From assembly GCF_900184895.1 (NCBI RefSeq), contig NZ_FXZK01000003.1, positions 124,001 to 188,000 of the forward strand: a stretch of DNA of 64,000 nucleotides. Direction: 5' to 3'. The stretch's first letter is position 1; the number at the start of each line of letters is the position of its first letter. The DNA comes from Flavimaricola marinus. Lineage in GTDB: Bacteria > Pseudomonadota > Alphaproteobacteria > Rhodobacterales > Rhodobacteraceae. This document shows positions 38,210 through 45,943 of the stretch, in pieces. Position numbers and translations under genes: made by a program. Under the pieces are notes generated by a model. That model was not told the DNA's origin, did no database searches, and saw only the letters and a list, made by a program, of their open reading frames with translations.

Positions 38210-38857
38210 ATGCTTCGTTTCGCTCCCCTGTTGCTTCCCCTCGCTCTTGCCAATTGCGGCGCAATCCTCGCCTCGATCGAATTGGCCGGTCGTGTCGATG
38301 AGGCAGAGCGCCTTGAGGCGTTGATCGCCACCGCGGACGAAAGCGATCTGGCCGCCATTTCGGACGACGAGATCAACCAGCGGCGGGCCAATGCATTGCA
38401 GGGGATCGCGGACGGTAATCCGGACGCCGGTATGGTCCGCTACAACGGTCAGGCCGCGATGGAGGTGCCGCAGGGCAACAACACCCTGATCCTCTCTGGC
38501 CTTGCCACGATCGACGCCAATTTCGCCAACGACACGATCAGCGCCGATTTCAGCGACTGGCTGGGCTATAACGACGGTGACACCCTTGCCAACACGGCCA
38601 GCGGCGACGTGGTCTTCAGCAACGGTGTGATCGGTGACGAAGACGCGGCGTCGAACATCTCGGGCGACGTCAACGGCACCCTGACCTTCAAGGGCGACGA
38701 GTATTCCGTGGACGGCGTGATCGACGGCCAGTTCGCAACCTTCCAAGGCTCTGAGGGCGTCGGCGGCGTGACCCTTGATGACCAGACAACCATCACGATG
38801 AACGGCGAGGTCGTTCCTGATGCACAATTCGGTTTTGCCGGCGAAATCGCAGACTGA
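38210..38857 (+). CDS. Beta-rich lipoprotein 1, possibly TbpB-barrel-like
   Basis: Protein of 215 residues. The signal peptide ends in ALANC (probable lipidated Cys17; Asn at -1 is unusual). An acidic helical segment (VDEAERLEALIATADESDL) precedes a repetitive beta pattern with alternating Asp, Gly and Asn: AMEVPQGNNTLILSG, ANFANDTISADFSDW, NISGDVNGTLTFKG and YSVDGVIDGQF. This resembles the small barrel of transferrin-binding-protein-B-like lipoproteins, but similarity is by eye. It is followed by a strong terminator, then a second lipoprotein of the same style. Ligand unknown. Confidence 0.7.
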   Translation: MLRFAPLLLPLALANCGAILASIELAGRVDEAERLEALIATADESDLAAISDDEINQRRANALQGIADGNPDAGMVRYNGQAAMEVPQGNNTLILSGLATIDANFANDTISADFSDWLGYNDGDTLANTASGDVVFSNGVIGDEDAASNISGDVNGTLTFKGDEYSVDGVIDGQFATFQGSEGVGGVTLDDQTTITMNGEVVPDAQFGFAGEIAD

Positions 38858-38889
38858 CGCCCACCTCGGGCCTGATCGCTTATCGCAAG

Positions 38890-38919
38890 AAACCGGTCCG
38901 CATCCGCGGGCCGGTTTTT
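38890..38919 (+). terminator. Intrinsic terminator after lipoprotein 1
   Basis: AAACCGGTCCGC (38890-38901), loop ATCC, GCGGGCCGGTTT (38906-38917): 12 pairs including one G-U, ending in TTTTT (38915-38919). It separates transcription of the two lipoprotein genes. Confidence 0.8.
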
Positions 38920-39014
38920 CGATTCCGGTGCCCGCGCGAGCACGCCGATGAACGCGCCGCGTCGCAGGGTCTAGCGAATGACGCCACGGTCCGATCCGCC
39001 GCCCCATGAATGAT

Positions 39015-39054
39015 TTGACACCGCGCGGGGAGAGTGGCTTACCAAACGGTAAGC
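39015..39054 (+). promoter_or_regulatory. Promoter with 18-bp palindromic operator before lipoprotein 2
   Basis: TTGACA (39015-39020) is followed at 17-18 bases by a -10 region that overlaps the perfect inverted repeat GCTTACC-AAAC-GGTAAGC (39037-39054). The start codon is at 39076. Overlap of an inverted repeat with the -10 suggests repression. The arm sequence is like TetR-type operators, which is only a guess. Confidence 0.5.
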
Positions 39055-39075
39055 AATTCTTTTCGGGAGAAAAAA

Positions 39076-39663
39076 GTGAACGTGAGTCGTGCTTTGGTTT
39101 TGGCGGCCGTGCCGCTGGTCTTGTCTGCCTGTTCCACCACTTCGGGCAGCACCGCAACGCCGCAGGTGCAGACCTTTGACAGCCTTCAAGGCTATTTCAA
39201 CTACACCGATCAAATCCTTGCGGACATCGGTGATTCCTATTTCGACGAACCGTCCGAACTGCAACCGGGCGGCAGGTCGCAATACGTTGGCGTCATGGAG
39301 ATCGGCGACGATCTTGGCGTGCTGGCGGCGGGCGCCTTATCCCTGAACGTGAACTTCTCGGATTCGACGGTCTCGGGCACGGCGTCCGATTTCGTGGATT
39401 TCGAGGATTTGCCGGTTTCGGGCCAGTTGAACATCACGAACGGCAATATCGACCGGAATGCCGATCTTGTCTACGAATACACTTTCGTCGCGGATATGGA
39501 CGGCCGGCTGACGACCACGCCGCGAGAGGTGATCGACGTCAGCTCTGTCATCTTTGGCGATTTCTTTCAGGATCAGGCCTATGTGACCGGCGGCGCGACG
39601 GGGGAATATACCCTGAACGGTGTCGATTATCCGATGTCCGGGTTCTTCGCGGCAGAGCGATAG
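39076..39663 (+). CDS. Beta-rich lipoprotein 2, possibly TbpB-barrel-like
   Basis: Protein of 195 residues from GTG 39076 (ribosome site GGGAGA). The signal peptide ends in LSAC (lipidated Cys19). The mature part has the same style as lipoprotein 1: ALSLNVNFSDSTVSGTASDF, LPVSGQLNITNGNIDRNADL, GATGEYTLNGVDYPMSGFF. This alternation of short strands and Gly/Asp/Asn turns fits a small beta barrel. Convergent with the Hint-domain gene, with three bases between stops. Function unknown; surface or outer-membrane location inferred from the lipobox. Confidence 0.7.
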   Translation: MNVSRALVLAAVPLVLSACSTTSGSTATPQVQTFDSLQGYFNYTDQILADIGDSYFDEPSELQPGGRSQYVGVMEIGDDLGVLAAGALSLNVNFSDSTVSGTASDFVDFEDLPVSGQLNITNGNIDRNADLVYEYTFVADMDGRLTTTPREVIDVSSVIFGDFFQDQAYVTGGATGEYTLNGVDYPMSGFFAAER

Positions 39664-39666
39664 ACC

Positions 39667-40701
39667 CTAGTCGGACCGGGACGCCCGCCGCAAGAGATCG
39701 ACCGCGTCGGGCGTTTCCATCAGCTTTGCGCCGACTTCGTAGTTGGCATGGGCCCGGCGGCTGTGCGCCCCCTTGACCTGTGAGCGCGCGGCGTCGGGCA
39801 GGGCGGGGCTGGTCCGTTGGTCGATCAGCAGGCTCTCGGCGGCGATGCCTTCGGCATAGATGATCTGGTGTTCGTCAAAGAGCAGCTGGAAGTAATCCAC
39901 GAAGCCGCCGTCCTGCCGCACGACGGAGGTTCCGTTCACAAGGTGCCGCACCTTCACGAGCACTTCGGACCGGCCCGCGCCGAGCTTGTCCTCGCGCTGA
40001 TAGACGAAGATCCGGTGGTCGGGGCTGAGCAGCAGATCGTTTTCGTTGTGAAGCGTTCCCTTGCGGATCACGACCGGGGCGAAATCGCCCACCGCCCGCA
40101 GCGTCGTCTGCCCGATCCAGCGGATTTCCTGCGGACCGTCGTCGCGGGTGAGCACCCGGTCTCCGACCTGCAAAGCTTCGATCGGCCGTTGTTCGCCGGA
40201 GGCCATCGTGATGTGGGTCCCGCGCGAGAAGCTGACACAGGCGACCTCGGCAAATCGGGTGCCGGCGGCGTCCCTGTCGATCCCGACGAGCCGGTATTCG
40301 ATATCGGGCTCCAGGCTGGCGAGCGGCAGGATGTAGATGTCGGCCACGGCTCCGTCCTCGACTTCGACGAGGATCAGCACTTCGTAGGTGCTGCTGTCGG
40401 GCGCCATCAGCGTGACGCAGCTGTCGAGGTAGACCGAATGCCCGGTCTTGCCCAAGGCGCTGCCCTGCGCGACGGTAAACGACCGCGGCCCGTCGCCCAG
40501 AACGATCGAGAGCCGCCCGCGCGTGGCCCGCCGCCCCAGCTCGTAGATATCGTCCATCACCAGTTCGTCGGCAAAGGACATGGCCTCGCCTTCGGCAACC
40601 CCGTCGGTCACGCGAAAATCGCTCGCCCGGTAGACAGGGAGCGACTGCGTCGCGGCGATGTCTTGTGCCTGTGTCATTGGAGTGCGGCCGTACCTTTTCA
40701 T
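39667..40701 (-). CDS. Hint (Hedgehog/intein-type) domain protein
   Basis: Protein of about 344 residues. The N-terminal half (ASDFRVTDGVAEGEAMSFAD, YELGRRATRGRLSIVLGDG) precedes a Hint domain starting near SFSRGTHITMASGEQRPIEA and continuing LQVGDRVLTRDDGPQEIRWIG, LLLSPDHRIFV and HLVNGTSVV. Many relatives have CF.RGT at the splice-junction position; here it is SF, so the nucleophile would be Ser, which inteins also tolerate. Start is uncertain: ATG 40701, or ATG 40677 giving MTQAQDIAATQ. Such proteins are common and multicopy in Rhodobacterales; their autoprocessing is unproven. Confidence 0.8.
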   Translation of the reverse strand: MKRYGRTPMTQAQDIAATQSLPVYRASDFRVTDGVAEGEAMSFADELVMDDIYELGRRATRGRLSIVLGDGPRSFTVAQGSALGKTGHSVYLDSCVTLMAPDSSTYEVLILVEVEDGAVADIYILPLASLEPDIEYRLVGIDRDAAGTRFAEVACVSFSRGTHITMASGEQRPIEALQVGDRVLTRDDGPQEIRWIGQTTLRAVGDFAPVVIRKGTLHNENDLLLSPDHRIFVYQREDKLGAGRSEVLVKVRHLVNGTSVVRQDGGFVDYFQLLFDEHQIIYAEGIAAESLLIDQRTSPALPDAARSQVKGAHSRRAHANYEVGAKLMETPDAVDLLRRASRSD

Positions 40702-40824
40702 GACGCCGGGAGAATGGCATCGTATTGTGACGAGTTCAGGCCGACAGTCGGGCACTGTTTCGGCATTGTTGCTGATCCGACGGGCCGATGCTAGGTCCGA
40801 TCTGAACTGGAAAAGGATTGAACC

Positions 40825-41604
40825 ATGGATTTGGGCATCAAAGGCAAACGCGCACTGGTATGTGCGGGGTCAAAGGGATTGGGCCGGGGCTGTGCGGAGG
40901 CATTGGCCGAGGCGGGCGTGGATCTGGTGCTCAACGCGCGCGGCGCGGAGGCGCTGGAGGCGACCGCCGCCGAGATCCGTGCCAAGCATGGCGTCGATGT
41001 GGTCACCGTTGCTGCCGACATCACCAGCGACGAGGGCCGCGCGGCCGTCCTCGCGGCGGCCGACGGCGTCGATATTCTGGTCACCAATGCGGGTGGCCCA
41101 CCTCCCGGCCTGTGGTCGGATTGGGACCGCGACGATTTCATCGCCGCTTTGGATGCCAATATGCTGACCCCGATTGCCCTCATGCAGGCCGTGCTGCCCG
41201 GCATGATCGACAAGGGCTGGGGCAGGATTGTCAACATCACCTCCGGCTCCGTCAAGGCGCCGATCCCGCAGCTTGGCCTGTCGAATTCGGCCCGCGCCGG
41301 TCTGACCGGATTTGTCGCTGGCACCGCCCGTCAGGTGGCCGGCAAGGGTGTGACCATCAACAACATGCTGCCCGGCATTCACGCGACCGACCGGGCGATC
41401 AGCCTTGATACCGGCGTCTCGAAGGCGCAGGGCATTTCGCTGGACGAGGCCAAGACCCAGCGCGAAGCGACGATCCCGGCGGGCCGCTATGGCACCGCGG
41501 AAGAGTTCGGCGCGATGTGCGCGTTTCTCTGCTCCGAGAAGGCCGGATTTGTCGTCGGTCAGAATATCCTGCTCGATGGTGGTGCCGTGAACGCGACGCT
41601 CTGA
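40825..41604 (+). CDS. SDR-family oxidoreductase lacking the usual Tyr-x3-Lys
   Basis: Rossmann-fold protein of 259 residues. The cofactor motif is CAGSKGLGRGCAEALAEAG, NAGG marks the central strand, and the catalytic Ser region is VNITSGSVKAPIPQ. The position of YxxxK reads LSNSARAGLTG, so neither Tyr nor Lys is present. Nucleotide binding and tetramer core are kept (C-terminal FVVGQNILLDGGAVN). It may be a divergent enzyme subgroup; relatives with LSNxARAG exist. Its TGA shares an A with the next gene's ATG. Confidence 0.88.
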   Translation: MDLGIKGKRALVCAGSKGLGRGCAEALAEAGVDLVLNARGAEALEATAAEIRAKHGVDVVTVAADITSDEGRAAVLAAADGVDILVTNAGGPPPGLWSDWDRDDFIAALDANMLTPIALMQAVLPGMIDKGWGRIVNITSGSVKAPIPQLGLSNSARAGLTGFVAGTARQVAGKGVTINNMLPGIHATDRAISLDTGVSKAQGISLDEAKTQREATIPAGRYGTAEEFGAMCAFLCSEKAGFVVGQNILLDGGAVNATL

Positions 41605-42167
41605 TGCGCCTTGTCTACGTCTCGCATCCGGAGGTGGTGATTGATCCTGACGTGCTGGTCCCTGACTGGCATCTGAGCGATCTGGGCCGCCGCCGGACCG
41701 AGGCTCTTGCGGCGCGTGGCTGGCCGGGCTCCGGGCTGCGCATCGTCAGCAGCCCCGAGACCAAGGCCATGCAGACCGCCGGCATTCTGGCGGCGGGCGC
41801 GCCTGTCGAGCTGGATGCCCGGACCTCGGAGGTGGATCGCACCGCGACGGGCTATTTGCCGCACGAGGCCCATGAGGCACAGGCGGATGCCTTGTTTGCC
41901 CGACCGGAGCAAAGCACGCGGGGCTGGGAGCGGGCGATCGACGCGCAGGCCCGCATGGTTGCCGCTCTGGCGGATCTGGTGGCCGACGGCCGCGACGTGA
42001 TGATGGTGGGCCATGGCGGCGTCGGAACGCTGCTGTGGTGCCACGTTTCGGGCCGCGCGATTGCCCGGTCTGAGGATCAGAGCCGTGGCGGCTGTGTCTG
42101 GCAGGCGCGGCTGGCTGACGGGACGTGGCATCTGGCCCACGAATGGCGCGTCTTCGAGGACGTTTGA
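41604..42167 (+). CDS. Histidine phosphatase-family protein
   Basis: Protein of 187 residues in the phosphoglycerate-mutase-like fold. The usual N-terminal RHG is altered to VSHPEVV: the phospho-acceptor His is kept, but the flanking Arg and Gly are lost. WHLSDLGRRRTEAL, IVSSPETKAMQTA (the second arginine position is Lys) and the late histidine MMVGHGGVGTLLW are present. It probably still binds phosphate, but may use an unusual substrate. It overlaps the SDR stop as TGATG. Confidence 0.85.
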   Translation: MRLVYVSHPEVVIDPDVLVPDWHLSDLGRRRTEALAARGWPGSGLRIVSSPETKAMQTAGILAAGAPVELDARTSEVDRTATGYLPHEAHEAQADALFARPEQSTRGWERAIDAQARMVAALADLVADGRDVMMVGHGGVGTLLWCHVSGRAIARSEDQSRGGCVWQARLADGTWHLAHEWRVFEDV

Positions 42168-42249
42168 CCGCACCCGCCGCCCTTGCGGGCATTGCGGGTG
42201 GCTGCTATCTGCCACTTAATCCGATTGAAATGCTAGGGTTTCGCCGCTC

Positions 42250-43329
42250 GTGACCACCGCGCCCCGCCTCGAAATTCGACAGATCAGCCGCAGCTTTGAC
42301 GGCCGCCGCGTCGTCGATGACGTGTCCCTGAGCATTCAGCCCGGGCAGGTGACCTGCCTGCTGGGCCCCTCGGGCTGTGGCAAATCCACCACCCTGCGCA
42401 TCATCGCCGGGGTCGAGCGGCAGGACAGCGGCGAGGTCTTGGTCGATGGTCAGCTGATCAGCGATGGCGTCCATGCGGTGCCGCCCGAGGGCAGGGGGAT
42501 CGGCCTGATGTTTCAGGACTTTGCCCTGTTTCCGCATTTGTCTGTCATGGGCAATGTGGCCTTTGGCCTGTCGGACAAGTCCAAGGCCCGCGCCCGCGTC
42601 GAAGAGTTGCTCGCCCGCGTCGGCATGAGCCGCCATATCGACCGGTTTCCTCATGAATTGTCGGGTGGCGAGCAGCAGCGCGTGGCGCTCGCCCGTGCTC
42701 TGGCCCCACGCCCGCACATCATGCTGATGGACGAGCCGTTCTCCGGCCTCGACGATCGTCTGCGCGACGACATCCGGGACGAGACCCTTGCGGTGCTCAA
42801 GGCCGAGGAAACCGCTGTTCTGCTGGTGACCCACGAGCCGGGAGAGGCGATGCGCATGGCCGACGAGATCGCCCTGATGCGCGATGGCCGTATCGTCCAG
42901 CGCGGCGCGCCCTATCATATCTACAATGCCCCGGCAGACCGGGCTGCTGCTGCATTCTTTAGCGATATCAATGTCATACCGGGAAAAGTTCAAGGCGCTC
43001 TCACCGAGACGCCCTTTGGCCAGTTTCTCGCCCCCGGCGTTCCTGACGGCACCGAGGTGGATATCGTGATCCGGCCGCAGCACCTCAAGATCGACTTTGA
43101 CCGCCATGGTCGCGGCCCCAATCCGACGCCACAGGACGGCACCCCGGCCCGCGCCGTCGTCGAACGCGCCCGGTTCATGGGCTCGGAGAGCCTTGTGGAG
43201 TTCCGCATGGATTTCGACGGATCGGCGCTGAAGGCGCTGGTGCCGTCGGTGTTCCTGCCCAAGGTCGGCACGCCGCTGTGGCTGATGATCCGCCGGGATC
43301 GCTGTTTCGTGTTTCCACGCGCCAGCTAG
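42250..43329 (+). CDS. ABC transporter ATP-binding protein (FbpC/PotA type), orphan
   Basis: ATPase of 359 residues. Walker A LGPSGCGKSTTLR, Q-loop MFQDFALFPH, signature LSGGEQQRVALARAL, Walker B IMLMDEPFSGLD and the switch His in LLVTHEPGEAM are intact. About 120 C-terminal residues form a TOBE-like regulatory domain (DIVIRPQHLKIDFDRHG). It resembles ferric-iron or polyamine importers, but no permease or binding-protein gene is adjacent. The start is GTG 42250. The stop codon is shared, within a CTAG, with the convergent WYL regulator. Confidence 0.88.
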   Translation: MTTAPRLEIRQISRSFDGRRVVDDVSLSIQPGQVTCLLGPSGCGKSTTLRIIAGVERQDSGEVLVDGQLISDGVHAVPPEGRGIGLMFQDFALFPHLSVMGNVAFGLSDKSKARARVEELLARVGMSRHIDRFPHELSGGEQQRVALARALAPRPHIMLMDEPFSGLDDRLRDDIRDETLAVLKAEETAVLLVTHEPGEAMRMADEIALMRDGRIVQRGAPYHIYNAPADRAAAAFFSDINVIPGKVQGALTETPFGQFLAPGVPDGTEVDIVIRPQHLKIDFDRHGRGPNPTPQDGTPARAVVERARFMGSESLVEFRMDFDGSALKALVPSVFLPKVGTPLWLMIRRDRCFVFPRAS

Positions 43330-43985
43330 CCCGACAGGGCCCGGAAATCCGCCAGCGTCGTTCCGGCCTCGGCCACGAAGAGCTGCGGCAGCACCCGCAG
43401 GTTCTGGATCTGATCCAGCCTCAACACCTTGAAATCCCGCTGCGTTTCGCTCCAGACGGTGACGGTCCAGATCCGCCCCCAGTAATCGAGCGCCAGAGGG
43501 CGGATGATGTCTTCGCCGGTGTCGAGCTGCACCTTGATCTTTTGCCGCGCCCGGATCGCCCCCCGTAGAGGGGGCATGTGCTGATAGCCACGCGCGGCTT
43601 CGGCAAAGGGATAGACCGCCGCGCCCCAGCCCTGTGGCGGGGTCGAGCGGTCTTCCGGCAGCAGCGCGTCGATCTTGGCCGAGAGCGACCGGGCCGCGGA
43701 TTGCAGCTCGCTGTCGCCAGCCTCGCCCACGACCGAGAGCCCGAGGTGCAGTGCTTCGAGTTCGGTCAGCGTCAGGTTCAGCGGCGGCAGGCTGATCGCG
43801 GCGGTGGCCTGATAGCCACGCCCGCGCTCGCCCTCGATCGGGACGCCGGAGGCCGAGAGCGTCTCCATGTCGCGGTAGACCGTTCGCAGCGAAACCCCCA
43901 GCTTGTCGGCGATGTCCTGCGCCCTGTGCAGACGCCCGTCGCGCAGGATCTGGATCAGGTCATAGAGCCTGTCGGTGCGCGCCAT
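43326..43985 (-). CDS. YafY/DeoR-type transcriptional regulator with WYL domain
   Basis: Protein of 219 residues. N-terminal winged HTH (RLYDLIQILRDGRLHRAQDI, KLGVSLRTVYRDMETLSASG) is followed by a linker and a WYL-type ligand domain (RARQKIKVQL, ALDYWGRIWTVTVWSETQRD, FKVLRLDQIQNLRVL). The ATG at 43985 has a strong AAAAGGAGG ribosome site. Two tandem 17-base repeats directly upstream (43997-44031) are likely its own operators. Its TAG overlaps the ABC gene's TAG in a shared CTAG. The effector and other targets are unknown. Confidence 0.9.
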   Translation of the reverse strand: MARTDRLYDLIQILRDGRLHRAQDIADKLGVSLRTVYRDMETLSASGVPIEGERGRGYQATAAISLPPLNLTLTELEALHLGLSVVGEAGDSELQSAARSLSAKIDALLPEDRSTPPQGWGAAVYPFAEAARGYQHMPPLRGAIRARQKIKVQLDTGEDIIRPLALDYWGRIWTVTVWSETQRDFKVLRLDQIQNLRVLPQLFVAEAGTTLADFRALSG

Positions 43986-43996
43986 GATGCCTCCTT

Positions 43997-44031
43997 TTGA
44001 CGATATTCTGGCAGTTGACAGTATTTTGTCA
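43997..44031. promoter_or_regulatory. Tandem operator-like repeats upstream of WYL regulator
   Basis: TTGACGATATTCTGGCA (43997-44013) and TTGACAGTATTTTGTCA (44015-44031) match at 12 of 17 positions and start 18 bases apart. The second contains the inverted repeat TGACA-N6-TGTCA. They lie 12-46 bases upstream of the regulator's ATG, the position expected for autoregulation. Confidence 0.55.
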
Positions 44032-44159
44032 CAAAAAGCGACCGTGATCTGATCAAGCGGCGGTTTTGCCCCTTTTCGCAGGGGCCCATGCCGCGTAGAC
44101 CGTGCTCTGCAATTTATCTGGTGGTCCTTGGGTGATCGCCGTGTTGGGAGACTTGGAAC

Positions 44160-44375
44160 ATGCTAAACAACATCGGCCTGCCGGGCCTTCTCTTGATCGC
44201 TGTCGTGGTGCTCGTCCTGTTCGGACGTGGCAAGATTTCGTCGCTGATGGGCGAAGTGGGCAAGGGCATCACCGCGTTCAAGAAGGGCGTGGATGACGGC
44301 AAGAAAGAGCTCGAAGAGGGCATGGCGGAGTCCGCGCGTGACGTGACCCCGGAAGAAGACAAAGACAAGGTCTGA
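44160..44375 (+). CDS. tatA: Sec-independent protein translocase TatA
   Basis: Pore-forming component of twin-arginine export, 71 residues. One N-terminal transmembrane helix ([20 protein letters not shown], with the FG hinge) is followed by an amphipathic helix ([18 protein letters not shown]) and an acidic tail. First gene of tatABC; about 60 bases upstream is a hairpin GCCCC...GGGGC (around 44068-44084). Confidence 0.95.
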   Translation: MLNNIGLPGLLLIAVVVLVLFGRGKISSLMGEVGKGITAFKKGVDDGKKELEEGMAESARDVTPEEDKDKV

Positions 44376-44415
44376 TCCCGGTCTTTGGTGATCTGAATGC
44401 GCTAGGAGCGGTTTG

Positions 44416-45033
44416 ATGTTCGGAATGGGCTGGAGCGAGATTATCCTCGTGGGCATCGTGGCGCTGATCGTTGTCGGCCCGCGCGATTTCCCCAAGATGT
44501 TCCGCACGATGGGGCAGATGACGGGCAAGGCCCGTGGCATGGCCCGCGAGTTCTCCAGAGCGATGGAGGCCGCGGCGGACGAGAGCGGCGTCAAGGACAT
44601 TTCCAAGACCATCAAGGCGGCCGCCAATCCGACCGCCTTCGGCACCGAGAAGCTGCGCGAGGCGACCGGCCTGAGTTCAAAAAACGTCAAGCCCGGCGGT
44701 GCCACCGAAGCCCTCGCCAAGGAGCGCGCAGAGAACAAGGCCAAGATCGAGGAGGCGCTGGCCAGCGCCGCCAGTCGTCGGGAGGCCAAGATCGCGGCCG
44801 AAGAGGCGCCTTCGGCCGCTCCGACGCCTGCCTCCAAGCCTGAGCCCGCTTCTGCACCCAAAGCCCCCGCAGCCAAGGCCGCCAAGCCGAAGTCAGCGCC
44901 CGCCAAGGCCGCGAAACCGAAGGCCGCGAAGCCGGCGGCAAAGCCCAAGGCGACCGCCGCGAAGGCCCCGAAGCGCACGCCGAAGCCAAAGCCTGCCGCC
45001 ACACAGACCCCGAAGGCCGACAGTTCAGAGTGA
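44416..45033 (+). CDS. tatB: Sec-independent protein translocase TatB
   Basis: Tat receptor component, 205 residues. The N-terminal helix MGWSEIILVGIVALIVVGP with the conserved Glu is followed by RDFPKMFRTMGQMTGKARGM and an amphipathic region. The last 90 residues are a Lys/Ala/Pro-rich low-complexity tail (AKPKSAPAKAAKPKAAKP), as often seen in alphaproteobacterial TatB. The ATG at 44416 (AGGAG upstream) is preferred to the TTG three bases earlier. Confidence 0.95.
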   Translation: MFGMGWSEIILVGIVALIVVGPRDFPKMFRTMGQMTGKARGMAREFSRAMEAAADESGVKDISKTIKAAANPTAFGTEKLREATGLSSKNVKPGGATEALAKERAENKAKIEEALASAASRREAKIAAEEAPSAAPTPASKPEPASAPKAPAAKAAKPKSAPAKAAKPKAAKPAAKPKATAAKAPKRTPKPKPAATQTPKADSSE

Positions 45034-45040
45034 GCCAGAT

Positions 45041-45943
45041 ATGAGCAACGCCGACGAAATCGAAGACAGCGCCGCACCGCTGATCGAGCATCTGACCGAG
45101 CTTCGCAGCCGGCTGATCTGGTCCTTGGTGGCCTTTGTCATTGCCATGGTGATCTGCTTCACCGTCTGGAACCCGATCTTCAACTTTCTGACCTCGCCGC
45201 TGTGCAGCGCGCTTGCGGATCGCGGGCAGGATTGCACGACCTACCTGCTCAGCGTGCAGGAGGGCTTCTTCCTCGCGATCTCGATCTCGCTGTTTGGCGG
45301 GCTGGTGCTGTCGTTTCCGGTGATCAGCTATCAGATGTGGCGCTTTGTGGCCCCCGGCCTCTACAAATCCGAGAAGGGCGCGTTCCTGCCGTTCCTTCTG
45401 GCCTCGCCGATCATGTTCACGCTCGGCGGGTTGTTCGCGTTCTATATCATCACGCCGCTGGCCTTTAACTTCTTTCTCGGCTTTCAGCAGGCGGGCACCT
45501 TGCTGGAGGGCACCGGCAGCGACACCGGCGTGGCCGGTATCGCGTTTCAGGGTTCCGCGCAGTCCTATGTCCTGCTGACGATCAAGTTCATCGTGGCCTT
45601 TGGCCTGTGCTTTCAGCTGCCTGTGCTGCTGACCCTGATGGGCAAGGCGGGTCTTGTCAGCGCCGTCGGTCTGGCCGGCACCCGCAAATACGCGATGGTC
45701 GGCATTCTGATCGTGGCCGCACTGGCGACCCCGCCGGATGTCGTCTCTCAGGTGATCCTGTTCGTCGTGGTTTACGGCCTGTACGAAGTGTCGATCCTCT
45801 TGGTGAAGCGGGTGGAAAAGCAGCGTGAGGCCAAGCTCCGCGCCGAGGGCCTGTGGTTCGAGGATGACGATCTGGAGGATGCCGAGGAGGCCGCCGACGT
45901 GGCCGATGCGGAGGCTGACGCGACAGACGAGCCGAAGACATGA
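45041..45943 (+). CDS. tatC: Sec-independent protein translocase TatC
   Basis: Six-helix core of the Tat translocase that binds twin-arginine signal peptides, 300 residues. The cytoplasmic N-terminal signature is LIEHLTELRSRLIWSLVAF, and the loop FPVISYQMWRFVAPGLYKSE carries the conserved Pro and Glu region. The C-terminal tail is acidic (EDDDLEDAEEAADVADAEAD). Overlaps the DUF815 ATPase by ATGA. Rieske protein and other Tat substrates would depend on it. Confidence 0.97.
   Translation: MSNADEIEDSAAPLIEHLTELRSRLIWSLVAFVIAMVICFTVWNPIFNFLTSPLCSALADRGQDCTTYLLSVQEGFFLAISISLFGGLVLSFPVISYQMWRFVAPGLYKSEKGAFLPFLLASPIMFTLGGLFAFYIITPLAFNFFLGFQQAGTLLEGTGSDTGVAGIAFQGSAQSYVLLTIKFIVAFGLCFQLPVLLTLMGKAGLVSAVGLAGTRKYAMVGILIVAALATPPDVVSQVILFVVVYGLYEVSILLVKRVEKQREAKLRAEGLWFEDDDLEDAEEAADVADAEADATDEPKT

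Noticed and set aside
44830-45020. Lys/Ala/Pro low-complexity stretch as a possible repeat expansion
   Set aside because: It is the ordinary C-terminal tail of TatB in this group.
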